Assembly: GCA_951804985.1 (NCBI GenBank)
Contig: OX638132.1
Coordinates: forward strand, 86,060,696-86,124,695
Direction: 5' to 3'
Source of the DNA: Dryomyza anilis
Lineage: Eukaryota > Arthropoda > Insecta > Diptera > Dryomyzidae
Length of the DNA stretch: 64,000 nucleotides
The position numbers were made by a program, and so were the translations under genes. Below, piece after piece: positions 39,546 through 54,500 of the stretch. Under the pieces are notes generated by a model, which saw only the letters and a program-made list of their open reading frames with translations, made no database searches and had not been told where the DNA came from. The first letter of the stretch is position 1. Each line of letters starts with the position of its first letter.

Positions 39546-42500
39546 TGCAATTTTCTCCCAAAGAATAAATCTAAACACTTCATATTTAAATATAAAATTA
39601 TTTGCAAATTTAATTAGAAAGCAAGTTATGTTTGGTTGACAAAATTAAAGAGAATACATATAAAATCGCATCTTTTCATCATACAAACATAATGTTCTTT
39701 GCAATTGAATTTGTAAATATAAATTTCATTGATTCTGAAAATGATTCCAAGTTTCACGTACATTTCGATATTTCCAGTGTGCAAAATTTAGTATTCGATT
39801 TAAGTAGCAAGGTATTATATTTTCATATTATTTTCCTCCGAAATGAAATATCATATCTTCAATTTCCTGGGAAATAAATTTGTTTCGAAATAATTGTTAA
39901 ATATTTCGAAAGTTTTACAATTCGAAAGTTTTACAATAATTTGTTGTGCACAAAAAATTTAAATTTAATTTTAAAGACATATAAAAGAAATTGAATTGTA
40001 TGAAATAATTTGCTGGATTGCTCCTCTACTGATGTTTGCTGGCTATTGCATCATATCTTTTGGGGAAGTCAATTCTTCTTCTATTAAAGCAATAAGCTGG
40101 GCGGAGTGAATTACTGATACTAATTCCTTAGCGCCAGTCGGTCGATTGAGGGTTTTGAACTACGAGCCGAATGGTCTCGGATTCAATCCCAGCAACATCT
40201 TTTCATAGAAAACATTTTTTATCCGACGGTACCTCGGCAATCATACAAGAGTAAAACATTGACTATGAAAAAGCACAGTATTAAACTGCAGGTCCCACCA
40301 CTTCCCAAGTAACCACGGATCGACAATTGCCACAAACTTTTGTAACAAATGTGTAGCTTTTAAGTTACCTCTAACACCAGTGTTGCAAACAACTATTTTT
40401 TAGTTCTAAAGCGGTGGCGTGTAGGACAATGCAATAATACAATAAAACGCTATATATCAATAAGTCATACATTCCGATAATGGAACATATACGATAATGG
40501 GCGGAGCTAACTTTGTTGTTATGACGTGGCAAAATAGTGGCAAATTTAAAAATGTATTATGTTCCATATATGTTGCATGTATATAATGAAGAACCTAATA
40601 GGAACATGTTTATTAATAATATAGCTAATTAACTTTAATATTATTATACACAAAATATTTATCATATCCACTACATATGTCCATGGAACGTTGGGTTGTA
40701 AAAAAGGACAGTCGGAATAGTATAATTTAAGAAATAATAAAAATCACTTCTAAAAAAAATTGCAATTTTTTAGGTGCGCGTTTAAATTAGAGAGTAGAAT
40801 ATAAGCTTTAACCCGAAAACTTGAACCGTTTGTTAAATTAGAGTTGTACTTTGCCGGAAAATGTGTTCGTAAAGACTTATAATTTTATGACTTAGCAAAT
40901 TTTTGACATTATGTGCAGTTTTTTTACATGACAAACATTTACTCTTATGACAATGCGTATGATCTTTATTATTTTTATTTTTATTTCACATTTAAAATTA
41001 CAGTTCAAGTTCCAAATAGGTGAACCGACACTTTAATGGATCGAAATTTGTGGCAACTAAGCCTCGCCCCGGGGCTATTTGACTAGCAAGTGGGTGGCAA
41101 ATATGTATATTTCGCGTGATTTGGAACAAACACTTTAATGGCAATTGTGTGGCTACCACTTAAGTTGCCAAAAAATGATTACTTGGGTTTGAGTTCAAAT
41201 ATGGAAGCACAGCTCAAATGGCGATAGAACTCGGCCTAGGTTCTTCAAATCTGTAGCACCAAACTATTATTATAAATATGTTCAAGAGATCCCTTCCTGC
41301 GCAACAAAATTTAATGACCGCTTCTAAGTTTATATTTATATTTGTATCATCGGTGGCTCAGATGGTTAAGGCGTTGAACTACGAACCGAAACGTCGCTGG
41401 TTCGAACACCAGCGACTGCTACATCAACAAAACAGACAATGTTTTAATATGCCAGACCTCTCGCAGACAATGGAAAACTTCCGAGAGTAAAAACAACACC
41501 TATTAACCCCACCAGATTCGGCATTAAGCTTTATGACATTGTTTTTACTTTCTTAGATGATAGGTCTAATATTATTTAAATCCTTCTCCACTTGTTACTA
41601 AAACTCCTGAACTTTTTTTTTGCTTATGTAGCATATAAATTCTATAACAATATCCTCATGTACCTGCATAATGCTTAAACGCACATCTAGGTAATCTAAA
41701 TTGTGTTCATTGTTACACCAATAATAAAGTTTCATTTTTAAAATTTCTATTTCCTCTATAATTAACTGTCGGAATATTTATCCGTAAATCAGGAAAAATT
41801 TCCTATAAAATGAAATGAAACTATTTCCAGTGAATTATTTTCATACATTCGAAATTCACTGTGATATCAAATTTCCTAATAGTGAAAATATTTCGTGGGA
41901 AAATTTGTTCATCATTGGGCTGATTATATTTGATTTTAAACATATCCAAACACATATTTCCCTGCGTGAAGTAATCGCCACAAATAAAATTATAGTTCAG
42001 TAAAGCATATTTTGTTTGAAATGAATAATGAAAACTTCACAATGCATACAAAAAGAGAACGACTATATTAAGAACATTGTCGCAGTTTAGAAAATTATAA
42101 TCATAAACTTTTAAACACTTTTGCAACACCAATCAGTCATTTAATCACAGTGGCGCACTAATGAAATCAAAAATTATTGCAAAGCAATAACATGTTATTA
42201 TTTTACAATTTGTAATACCTACAGAAGGCATTATAACTGATTTGTTGTTAAATTGTCGACAACTCAAGGTAATGATTGCGCCGATTAAGATGTAATGATA
42301 AAATATTAACAAACTCATTAAAAGGTTTCATAATTGTGTATAAGACGTCAGTATAAAATTTAATATAACTTTTTTATAATAGAATTTAGCATATGATAAT
42401 TATAGAGCATTTATAACTGATTAATAACGGAAATATGTTTTTTTTTTTATTCAAATTATATTTCAAATTAATTAATATTATAATAAATTGATGATATACA

Positions 42501-45500
42501 ACAAAATTAAAATAATCGGGTATGGTAAAATGTTTCTCATAAGTTAAGTTTTACAACGACGTTATATATACAAATTAAACCACACTTGAACTTAGTTTTG
42601 AACAAAGTTATTGAAAAATTGCGCTGTAAACAAAATTAAGTCAAAAAGAAAATCACAAGAAAAAAGATATCATATTGCAGCAACCGAAAAGAAAAAATGG
42701 TCACAAAGAATGGCAAAAAATGCTCGAATGCAGTTTGTTTTATTTACAAAAAGTCAAAACAAAATCAACAATAAAAAAATTATCATGATTTCCGTATTTT
42801 ATTAAGTTTCTATGCAAAACTTCAGAAAAAGAAATGAAGAAGAATGAGCGCTTGAAAAACCCAAACAACTGGCCAGCAGGTTGATGAGACATTCCATAAA
42901 AATGCATCTCAAGGTCAAGGTTTTTGTCTTTATTTTTTGATATATTCAAAATATCATTACAAGACCGGTTCGTTTTGGAAAATAATAATCAACAAAGTGT
43001 AAAAACAATGAATCGACGAACTATGGGCTTGATTGTCTGTCTTTGTGGTGTATTTATTCATTCAAAAATTTTATAAATGTATTTTTGAATATTTTAATTT
43101 AATAATTTATTTCTCTTTTTCCAGAATTACATCACATCGTTTACCGAAGGATGGCGCTATCTTATGGATCACGCCTCAGATCCGAGAACGCGAGACTGGC
43201 CGCTGATGAGTTCGCCATTCCCGACGATAGCCATCAGTTTGACATATGCGTATTTTGTGAAGGTACTTTTTTTTTGTATAGTATTGTAGTATTTAGAGTG
43301 ACGTTTTTTTTTTTTTGAGAGAAGTTTTGTTTTTAAAATTTAACTATTGCATCATTAGTTTGTATTTCAAATTTGAATTATAGAGTAATCTAAATTCAAA
43401 GTTTCATTGATCTAGCTATTCTAGTTTTTCGGTAATCGTGATTTCTATAGACGGACAGACAGATGGAAATCGACGGTACATAAAATTTTATATACCGGAT
43501 ACGCTTCTTTCTTTTATGTTTAAAAAAAAAAATGTTAATTGTGACAACCAACTTTATTTGCTAAAAACAAAATTTGTAGAAAATATCAATCGCTTATATA
43601 TTATTAATCAATAAACTTCATAAAGTACTTTTTTTTATTAAAAACATATTTCGTTAATTTTAGTTCTACAATGGAGATATATTTCTTATAAATAAAAATT
43701 TCCAGTTTGTGTAGTAAATCCCCCAATTAATGTCTATATTTATAAAGCCAAAATGTGCAACTCGTTTATATTAAAAAAAAAAAACAACAGACCAATAATT
43801 AAGTCAAATTAATAGTTATAAAAAAATCACATAGAATTCGGTAAATAAATTCTACTCAAGATATGTAACCGAAACTTAAACGTGCCGCACATGGTTCACA
43901 GAATAATAACATGTTGTCGTGATAATAACATGTTATCATCATCAATTATCTATGTAAAAACCCATTGATTAAAAGCCTGACATTAAGTTACAAATCTATT
44001 AGAGTAGTGAGTAAGTGTTTTGAACCACTGTACATTTAAAGTCTGCCATTTAGTCTCCATAATAAATAAATAAATAAGAATTGATAAGATTCCTTTAAGC
44101 AAGCCATACATTGTGGTCAGTTATTTAAAACATGTTTTTATTTATATTATTGAATTGAAATCAGAACCAGTTTTGCAAAAAATTAAAAATAGTTTCAGCT
44201 TAAAGTCTTTTTTAAAATATCAATTCTTTAAAAGGTTATATAGTTCATTTCGAAAGGTTTCTTTTTATTTGGTTCTACTTTAGTGCGTAATAAAACTTTA
44301 ATAAGATTGAAATAAAAATCTGTGGCATCTAATCACGTGCTTGAATTTCATGCAAGTAGTTTTGATCGACTGAATTTGTGTTGGTAAAACTGAAACCAAA
44401 ACCAGTTCATTAAATCTAAAGTTAAGCACTGACAAAATTTAACAGTCTAGAATACGTAGTAAATTTTAAGAATGTTAAAATAATGCCTACGCAAAAAAGT
44501 TGGTGGTAACAACCAATATCATTCTGATATAACGAAATTGCTACTAATTGTTTAATGAAACTGATTGACGCTTGAAAATTTACGATATCCACACACCAAA
44601 TTGTTTTAAAACTGTACAAAATTTGTTGTAGCCTTTTTAATGTTAGCATAATAACCGACTTAACAGTTGTGAGAACCGAACATGTTGATTGGCGGAACAT
44701 ATTTATATTCCAGGTGTAGTATTTTAAAACTTTTTAATATGGTCATTTTAGAAATTAAACTATCCATATTTCTTAATATAAGTACACACAGAATAGAGAT
44801 TTGTTGTGCCAACCAACTTTTTGCCCAACCAACTGATTCGGTTCTCTCGACCGCTTAGTCGGTTGTTATTGTCAAAATAAAAAGAGTTGTAGTTTGTTCT
44901 GCAACCAATTTCGAACTGCTTTAGAACAATTTAGTACCGATTTAAAACCATTAGGATTGTGTATAGACTAATATTTTCATGTGTATAGGCTAATATGGCA
45001 GTTCTGCCAGCAAATTTGTAAACCATTCGATTTAACCGAATGAAGTGTGTTGGTACAACAAACTTTTTCATTCTTCCAACCTCATGTCTCATGTGTGTAT
45101 GAAAAATCCTTCATTTTGTCAAATATCTTCCAACCATTTGACAAAAGGACATATAGAAAAATCCTCTTTTGTCATAAGGCTGGAAGAACGAAAAAGTTAG
45201 TTTTTTTTACTTTATTCGGTTAAATCGAATGGTTTAAAAATTTGCTGACGGAACTGCATTATTAGCCTATACTCTTGAAATATTAGTCTATACACACTCC
45301 AAATGGTACTAAATATGTACTAAATTGTTCGAAATTAGTTTAAGTACAAACTACAACTCATTTAGATTTGACTATAACAAGCGACTAAGTAGTTGAGAGA
45401 ACCAAATAAGGTGGTTGGACAAAGAGTTGGTTGTCGCAGCAAATCTCTACTCTGTTTTGGCTATAAGAATCGATTTAGCAGTTCAAAGAACCCAATAATT

Positions 45501-48500
45501 TGGTTCGTGAATGAGTTACTTTAACGCATATTTTATGTTTAAATTATGCTTTTTATTATTACATACTCAGTAGCCTTTTTGAGAAAAATTATGGTAAAAA
45601 CTGCTATTTTCAGTCATTTATACTATATAAGCATTTTGAACTATTTTTATTTTGACAATATTTGACTGAAACTGTGTTGATAGGGCATATTTGAAAAATG
45701 AGAACCGATGAAAAATAAATAGCAATTGGGATCATTAGTTTGAACTATGCTCTGCATAATCATAAAACATTTTCATATTTATCATTAGATTTGAAATGCT
45801 AAAAAATCATTCAAAAATAGTCTAAAAATTGTCAAAAATAAAATTAAGTTTAGATTTTATATTCAAATATCTTAAAAACATTTCAGAATATTAGTATTTA
45901 ATGGTCTATTATAATAGGTCTTGCCAATTGTAATAAATATATTTGTTTAGTTTCTAAAAAGAGATTTATGAGATTTAAAAAGATTTATGCGAATCAGAAA
46001 TTCTTAAAGTTGTCATTTGCGTGTTCTATGCGAATTTAGATATTGACATTTTTCGGATCAAAATAACGATGTAAGAACAAAAGATAATTTTCTGTTAAAA
46101 AATTTCCTATTTTTACATCTGCAATTTAATAAAAAAAATACTACGTTTCATTTCATTATAAATACACACAGAAAAATCCTCTTTTGGCATGAGGTTGGAA
46201 AAATTAAAAAGTTAGTTCTACCAACTAACTTTATTCGGTTAAATCGAATGTTATACAATTTTGCTGGCGTAACTGCAATATTAGCTTGTATAACATAAAT
46301 ATTCTATACACACTCCTAATGGTTCTAAAGTTGTAATAAATTTTCTAAAACAGTTCCAAATTGCTTGCATTACAAACTACAATTATTTTTATTTTGAGAA
46401 TAACAACAGACTAAGCGGTTGAGAGAACCGATTAAGTTGGTTGGGCAAAGAGTTGGTTGGCGCAACAAATCTCTATTCTGTGTGTAAGAACCGACGAACA
46501 GTTTTAAAACAATTTGGAATGTGTATAGCTTAAAATTTTAAACACCAACCGAATGTGACAGTTCCGCCAAAAAATTTGTAGAAAATGTGAATAACCGAAT
46601 GAAGTTTGTTGTTACATTTAACTTTTTCATTGTTCCAACCTAATGCAAAGATGATTTTTCTGTGTGCATCAATTGAAAACTGAACTTTTACACTTGCAAT
46701 TCAAAAAATATTTGAACGCTGAACTATGTAAAATGGTCTATCCAAATTTATTGTAACCGTATTTTTGGTTACAATTTCAACTGTTCTCAAATTTTTGAAT
46801 AATAAATAAATGGTCATAGTTATGAAATTTGTAGGGTAAATTAATGATTTTAAACTGATAAAAAAAATAATTTGTAATTACATATACAGTTGGACTGCAT
46901 CAAATAATATTTTTAAACAAATTAATTAATCACAACTAATGAAAACCTCGTAACATTGAACGTGTGAAACCATAGAAAATGGCACAAAACTGCAAAACCG
47001 AAAATCTGCAAAATTCAATCAATTAATTTGAAGGACGCGGAATTACAAAACATCTTCGATTCCCACACGTGTCTTTAACTTATTAGTGGAAAATTTAAAA
47101 ATAAAAAATAAAAAAATACAAAATTTTGAATGTTAAACATAAATGAAGTCAAACAGAGCGAATAAAAAATTTATAAACATTTTACAAACGAATTTTACAC
47201 AATACACAAAATATTTGTCGCTTCAGCGAAACAAATTAACAAAAAAAAAGAAATAAAAAAAATAGTATGAATTTTGAGAGGGGAGGTAGTTAAAAAAGAC
47301 GGACCAAGTTGTACAAAAAAAAATATTGCAGAAATCATGCAGCTATAATTAAACGTTTTCTTTATGGTTTTTGTTGTAGTTTTAAATATATGCGCTATAA
47401 AATGTTGGACTTCAAAGCAACAACAACACATACAATAGCGGTTTAATTCGCAGCATTATAATTTATGGTTTATTTTTTTGTTAATTGATGCTCAATGAAA
47501 AAAAGAAACACCATCGAAGTGACATTTATAATGTGGTTACACAAAACTATATTTTTATAAACACGCCTCAAATTTATGACCAACACAAGTTGACACACTT
47601 TTCGATGATCTGCAAATAATTAATATATATTTTTTTTCTTTTAAATTTTACAGGTACTTGGTCCCAAATTGATGGAGAACAGAAAACCTTTTCAGCTGCG
47701 CAAAGTGCTGATCGTGTACAATTTCTTGCAAGTGATCTTCAGTGCCTGGTTGTTCTATGAGGTATTTAATTTTTATAATGCTAAAATGTTTTTTTAACTT
47801 GAAAAATGCTAATACGTATTTATTGCAGTCCTGCATAGGTGGCTGGCTAAATGGCTACAACATTAGATGCGAACCGGTCGACTATGCGAATACGCCAAAG
47901 GCTGTGCGGGTAAGCAAACGAAAAACAATTTTATAATTTGTTAGACGAAAACCTTAATTTAGATTTATTAAATTTAAAAATTCAAATTATTAGAATTTAA
48001 TGCATTTAATCGGGCAGGAAATAACAAAAAGCGTCTCGAAAACAAAAGATTTAAGCGACAAACTTGCGCAGCGTTTTCAGCAGTTTAAACAAAATTCTTA
48101 TTGAAATTAATTTTATATTTATTTAAAATTTGAAGCAAAAGCTTATTTTATGCTGTATCGGAAGTGTCGTTCATATTTTTATATTTTTGCATAATATAAA
48201 TATTTATTTAATTTAATGCATTTAACCAAGAAAATAAAAACATTTAAATGAACAGGAAATAATAGTAAAATTCAATAAATTCTGTATAATCAATATGCAA
48301 AATGTTTTAAATCTATAGAAACTTGAAATTGTGCTATTTAATTTGAATCAAACTAATTCGAGTTTTTGCAATTTTTAATGCGTAAATTGCTTTAATTCTG
48401 CGCAATAATTTCCGTAAATTTAAGTGAAGCACATAAACATCAAATGATCTATAGTGTAAAAACCAAAATTTGGAGCAAATGTTTTCGATACGAAACTGCA

Positions 48501-51500
48501 CTGAGTAAAAATCTTTTCTAATTAAGAGGAAAACCAGAGGTATACTGTGTGATATACCAACAGCTAGATTTGAATTTGTGGCAAACTTGATGGCGAAAAT
48601 TATTCTTGAGTCAGAGAAATTATTTTAATGCACACAGAAAAATCATCCTTAGGCATGAGGTTGGAATAATCAAAAAGTTAGTTGTACCGACTAACTTCAT
48701 TCGGTTAAATCGAATGGTTTACAAATTTGCTTGCGAAACTGCAAGTTGATATATTAGTCTATACACACTCCTAATGGTTCTAAATCTGTACTAAATTGTT
48801 TGCAAACAGTTCGAAATTGGTTGCAGTACAAGCTACAATTCTTATCATTTTGACAATAACCACCGACTAAGCGGTTGACAGAACCGAATAAGTTGGTTGG
48901 CGCAACAAATTTTTATTCTGTGTGTGGCTATTCATAAAATAAAAAAAAACCAATTAAATTTTTTTTTTTTATTTTAAAATTTGTCTTCACTGCAACGAAA
49001 ACATACAAACTATTTTTATCATTTCGTTTTTTGAGAACCAGTAAAAATATTTTCATCGAATTCAAATGAATATATGTGCACACAGAAAAATCCTCTTTTG
49101 GCATTAAGTTGGGAGAATAAAAAAGTTAGTTGTACCGACTAACTTCATTCGGTTAATTCGAATGGTTTACAAATTTGCTGGCGGAACTGCCATATTAGTC
49201 TATACACTTGAAATGTTAGTCTATACACACACCTAATGGTTCTAAATCTGTACTAAATTGTTCTAAAACTCTTTTCATTTTGACAATAACAACCGACTAA
49301 GCGGTTGAGAGAAACGAATAAGTTGGTTGGGCAAAGAATTGGTTGGCGCAACAAATCTCTATTCTGTGTGTGGTACTTTTCGATTATCGATGAACACAAC
49401 ATAAGCTAACCAAGAAATTAACTTCTGCAGCACAAGAAGAATATTCGGGATTGTTTTTTTCCCTAGTCGTTGCTGAACCCATTGCCTGACATCGCAAATA
49501 AATCTGCACACTGAGGGAAAAACGTAATAAAATTAAATAAAAAAGTAATACATTTAAATACTTTTCGACATGTTTTTCATCCGTTGTCTTTTCTATTTAA
49601 ATTAAATACTTTTTATTTAAAATTGAAGTAAATACTTTTTATTTAAATTTATTATTTTATATTATTTTTTATAGGATAATAAAACAAAAATATTTAAATC
49701 AGATATAAATAGATTATATTTAATTTTATTACGTCAATATTTCACGTCACTTAGTGCAGACAAATCGAAAATCACTTTTCTATCGTACTTTAAATTGAAA
49801 TATCTCTTGAACGAGCAATGCTTAATTCTCCATTGAGGTTTCGTTTTAAATAAAATAAAAGAAGCTTTTTGTGAATTTAAGTTGTAACTTCTAAACTTGA
49901 ACATAAGGCAGTGATCATTATCCTTAAACTTGAAATTTGATATTCTTAAAAATTACACATTTTAAACTTCTGAGAAAAATCCAAACTTGTTATTGAGTTA
50001 TTATAAATGCTCGTAATAATTTCACGTTGAATTTTTTGGTAGAATCATATTTTAAAATCATTTTTTAAAAATTTTCTGTATTTTTGTACTGACATTTTTT
50101 TGTTATCTATAGTTCTTGTTTTTGTTTGTTGTTAAAATTTAAAATATGTGATATTATAAAATTATTTTCTGAATTATATTAAAAGAAAAGAAAAAACGTT
50201 TACAGATCGTTTGCGGCAAACAAAATTTCATTTGCAACGATCTCCAACTTTTCTTGAAAAAGTTTGTATGTTTGCTGTAAAAATGAAAGTAGTTTTTATG
50301 TATTCTGAACTATCGTTCGTTTGCCTTCAATGTGTGCCAAAATAAATTTATATTAAACGTAAAACTCTTAAAAAATGAAAAACTTTAAATAAATTAGATT
50401 CACTTAGAATGTTGCATACTTCTGGGAGCAATACTTTAAAACTGTTAGATTCAAACTGTAATATTTAAAACTATAACATTTAATTGAATGCTCGTAATAT
50501 AAACTTCACTTCTTTTTCAGAAAAGTTAAATATTATATAAAATAAAATTGAAATTTAAAGGCATAGGCAAAATTTGTTTGCTACAAACAATGCAAAAGAA
50601 ATCCACAAACGAAGATCTTTTGTCTAATTTGTCGTTTGTGATAAATTAATGGTTTCTTTATGTGTAGCAATAAACTGTTTATAAAAACATTTAAATTCAT
50701 TTAATTTTTGAATATTGGAAATATCAATATTAATCAAGCATTAACAGTGAAAAATAAATTGCAAAACACTTTGCAAATATTAGTTTTATTTTATGTGTTT
50801 ATAGAATAAACCATACAAATTTATGCTAATTATGTCTGCGCTTTCTATAAGTAGAAATTAGTATTTATGCATAATTAATATAACTTTTGTATTGATGGCA
50901 ACATGTGCCAGTTTTTGCGACTCGGATTCCAAATGATTAATTAAATAAATAAACTTTGATAATATCAGATTCAACTTTAAAGACGAGCGCCAAACTGTCT
51001 GTTGTTAAGCGCGGAAATGGTTTTATTAATTAAAAATTTATATTTAAATTATAGTGGTGATGTTTTTTTTAAATAAAATATATATTTTTTCTTTTGTGTT
51101 TCTGTGATTTCAAATCCGTCGCTTTGACTAATAGGCGTGACACAACACTTTCTAGAACCGCTATTTATTTGCACACATGTCATAGAATTTAGCATAAATT
51201 TAGCGCAGACTAATTATAATGCACATAAATTAAATTTTAGTTATTGATTTACAAAAATTTTGCCAACAGTTGTTTTGACCAAAACATTAATATATGCAAA
51301 CAACTTTTATAGTTGATAATAAATGGGTCAGACGTTATTAAATGATACATACAAAACCCTTGGCTCACAAAGTCTGTTTAGTCTGCATTGAAATAAAATA
51401 TTCCTCATTTTGTACGAACCGTTAAGGCGAATGAATGCTATCTGTTGAGGTGAACAAACTCAAATTAAATTTGAAAAAAATCATATAATTCAAATCGGTT

Positions 51501-54500
51501 ATAATTCCAAATCGGTTAACAGAAATTTATTTATTATTATTATTTTTTTTTTAATTTTTTGCATTTTTCATTATTTTCATTATTTAATAATGTTTCCAGA
51601 CCAATCAATAACCCGTTTCTACAAACAGTCATGAACTACCAACATTATTATCATTTATTATTTGGTTTTTATAGAAAAATGTGTCTCAAAAAGGAGCTGA
51701 GAATTATATTACGAGCATTTGAGTGTTACAGTTTTAAATGTTACAATTTGTATATAACAGTTTGAGAGTTTTGCTCGCAGAATCGTACAGTTTGAAAATG
51801 CTTGGAAATTTCTTCGAGAAATATGCAACGTTTTAAATGAATTTAATTTTATAATTAAAAAAAAATCTGTATTTGAAAACATTAATAAATATGAAACATG
51901 AATAGTTAAACCGATATCCGTTTAAAACCGTTCCATTTTTAACAATCGTTGTACAAAAATCCGAAATAAATATCGGTTGTACCTTTTTTAAAACTTTTTT
52001 TTGTATAAATATGAAAAACTAAGGTCACATTTTCAAATTAAACGTAGTTTAAACTAAATAAAATTTTGTCCATAGTGGAGATGGGCGCGTGCCTTTTTTT
52101 TGATGGCACGGACACGCACGGGCACGCCGATAGGAGACACGCACGAGCCCGACGATTAAATTTATAGACACGCACGAGAAGCACGATAAAACGTGATTTA
52201 AAAAGACACGAGGAAACACGGAAAAACATGACAAAACACGAAAAAAGCTCGGAAAAACATGAAAAGCAGCGAAACGTGAAAAATAATACCAGAACCGCTT
52301 AGATTTTTGGAACCGGAATCGTTATTAAAAATGTGTGAAACCGGAACTGGAACCCATATATTTTTTTCTGGTTGGAATAGGAACCACTATTTTACAAATC
52401 TCGGAATCAGAACAGATAATATAGTCCCTCTCAGGGAATGCAAAAAACCCGACTCGGAACCATTATTTAAAAATGTATGGAATCGGATTCGAAACCCATT
52501 TAATTTTTTTGTTGGAAGCGGAATCGGAACCGAAACCACAATTTTAGTAAATCGATATTCCAAAGGGTTTTAATCCCTGTAATAAATAAGTCAAAAATTA
52601 ATGTTGATACTGTTTTATTCTCTTAAGTCCATAAGTAAAACTAAAACAACAGATTTTCAAGAAAAGGTTAAAATACCACGTATGGGTTTTTTAAAATTGG
52701 GGTAGAAACTATAAAAAAAATGTTTAAAGTGCGCGTGCCTGATTTTGGAGGCACTTTTGTTGTCAAATCTGTGCTCCAAAGCCTTAAAAACACAAAAATT
52801 TAAGTGTATACGCATAGGTCCAAAAACAGTTTTTGACCCTTAATACATGATTATTGCAGTTATATAGAAAATATCTGTTACGTACACACAGAATACTCTT
52901 TACCCAACCATCATATTCGGTTTTCACAACCGCTTAGGCGTTTGTTATTGTCAAAATTAAAAGAGGTGTAGTTTGGACTACAACCAATTTCGAACTGTTT
53001 TAAAACAATTTAGTACAGATTTAAAACAATCGGATGTATGTATATGCTAATATTTAAAGCACCAATCGAATATGGCAGTTCTGCGAACAAATTAGTATAC
53101 AATTCGATTTGACCGAATGAAGTTAGTTGGTACAACTAACATTTTCGTTCTTCACCCCTCACGCCAAAAGAGGACTTTTCTGTGTGTAGTTGTATCATGC
53201 GATAACCTATCAGTCGTACAGAATGACACATAGTGCAATCTATCTCGGTAATTTTGACATGTAGTCTTAAACTGCACACATTTTACCTAATTGCAAAGGT
53301 TTTTTCGGACACATATTTTAAAAATTCACTTGTCAAACAATTCATTTACAAATCGTTGACAGTTTTCTAGAAAACAAGCACAAGTTTTCTTATTTACACA
53401 CTTAATTTAAAGCAAATGTTAGTTATTATTTGCAGTAGTTGCATGTTTACAATGGCAAGGCGTAAAATATCTAAACATGTACAAATGACGTATATTAAAT
53501 ATTAGTTATTAATTAACGAATATATTACAAAAGCTTAGTAAAATAAAATAGGAAATAAATCAAAATAGAATAACACGCAATTCACATTGAAATGATTTCT
53601 TTAATTAAAAAAAAAAAACTTGGGTTTAATTTATATTTATATCATATTTTCATTTACAGACGGCAAGCGGCTGCTGGTGGTATTTCTTCTCCAAGTTCAC
53701 CGAATTCTTTGACACATTCTTCTTTGTGATGCGCAAGCGCTACGATCAGGTGTCCACCCTGCATGTCATCCATCATGGCATCATGCCCGTCTCCGTTTGG
53801 TGGGGCGTCAAATTCACACCCGGTGGTCACTCGACCTTCTTCGGTTTCCTCAACACCTTCGTACACATAATTATGTATACATACTACATGTTGGCCGCCA
53901 TGGGACCCAAGGTACAGAAGTTCTTGTGGTGGAAGAAATACCTTACCGTCCTGCAGATGATCCAGTTTGTGCTCGTTATGGTGCACTCGTTCCAGCTGTT
54001 CTTCAAGAACGATTGCAACTATCCAATCGGTTTTGCGTACTTCATTGGTGCTCACGCTGTGATGTTCTACTTCCTGTTCTCGGACTTCTACAAGCAGGCC
54101 TATCTGAAGAAGGAGCAGAAGGTAAGTGAAGGGACCTCTGGGAAACTGAATACGAAATTAAATTCAAAACGGAGACATGACTACGGATATTCAAAATGTG
54201 CATGAGGAAATCATAATTGGAAAAATTTTAAAAAGAAGAATAATTAGAATTTTCTTTGGAAATTGTTTTAATACCGAATATTGAAATAGAGTATTTATAA
54301 AATTATTTATAAAACATGAACTTCAGGAAAAATTAGCAGGTAACCTTTTTCGCTGAGTATCCTATTGGGAATTACACTATTAGGGAAAATGTGATCAAAT
54401 TATATCTGTCTTTTAAATGATCGGTTTATGAAAATGTAAAAATACAATGATCAGTTCATAGTACAATTAATACTAGGGTACGGAGAAATGCAGAATGTCA

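Larger units (their letters stand above)
5371..43124 (+). other. Elongase intron 1 (37.75 kb)
   Basis: Starts GTGAGT and ends TCTCTTTTTCCAG. It is unusually long for a fly intron and filled with transposable-element remnants, with a candidate recursive splice site at 29463/29464 dividing it into about 24.1 and 13.7 kb. No convincing nested gene was found inside it on either strand; all long translations are repeat-derived or low-complexity. Confidence 0.7.
43263..47653 (+). other. Elongase intron 2 (4391 bp)
   Basis: GTACTT...TTTTACAG. Contains several family C MITE pieces, including two palindromic arrangements; fragments also occur near 43535-43590, 44480-44510 and 44640-44700. 43440-43510 carries an inverted GACGGACAGACAG / TATACCGGATACGC piece of the fly-wide repeat. 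The last ~900 bp are AT-rich. Confidence 0.8.
47910..53659 (+). other. Elongase intron 4 (5750 bp)
   Basis: GTAAGC...TTCATTTACAG. Contains three family C MITEs, a CACTGAGGG element and an inverted hAT-like element; the remaining stretches (49750-51940, 53200-53640) are AT-rich with no gene seen. Confidence 0.85.

Noticed and set aside
39342..39639. Tyr-Ile repeat frames on both strands
   Set aside because: TA microsatellite read in every frame.
41344..41420. tRNA gene (Ser/Leu-like head)
   Set aside because: Resembles a tRNA up to the B box, but the arms do not fold cleanly and a SINE body follows.
47654..47659. Second ratchet site at the start of exon 3 (CAG followed by GTACTT)
   Set aside because: The bases encode Val-Leu of the conserved VLGPKLMENR loop, so they belong to a coding exon.
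53654..54055. 133-codon - strand frame opposite exon 5
   Set aside because: Shadow of the conserved elongase exon, whose + strand translation carries all family motifs.
53797..54129. Second + strand frame over exon 5
   Set aside because: Out-of-frame reading of the same exon; no motif.
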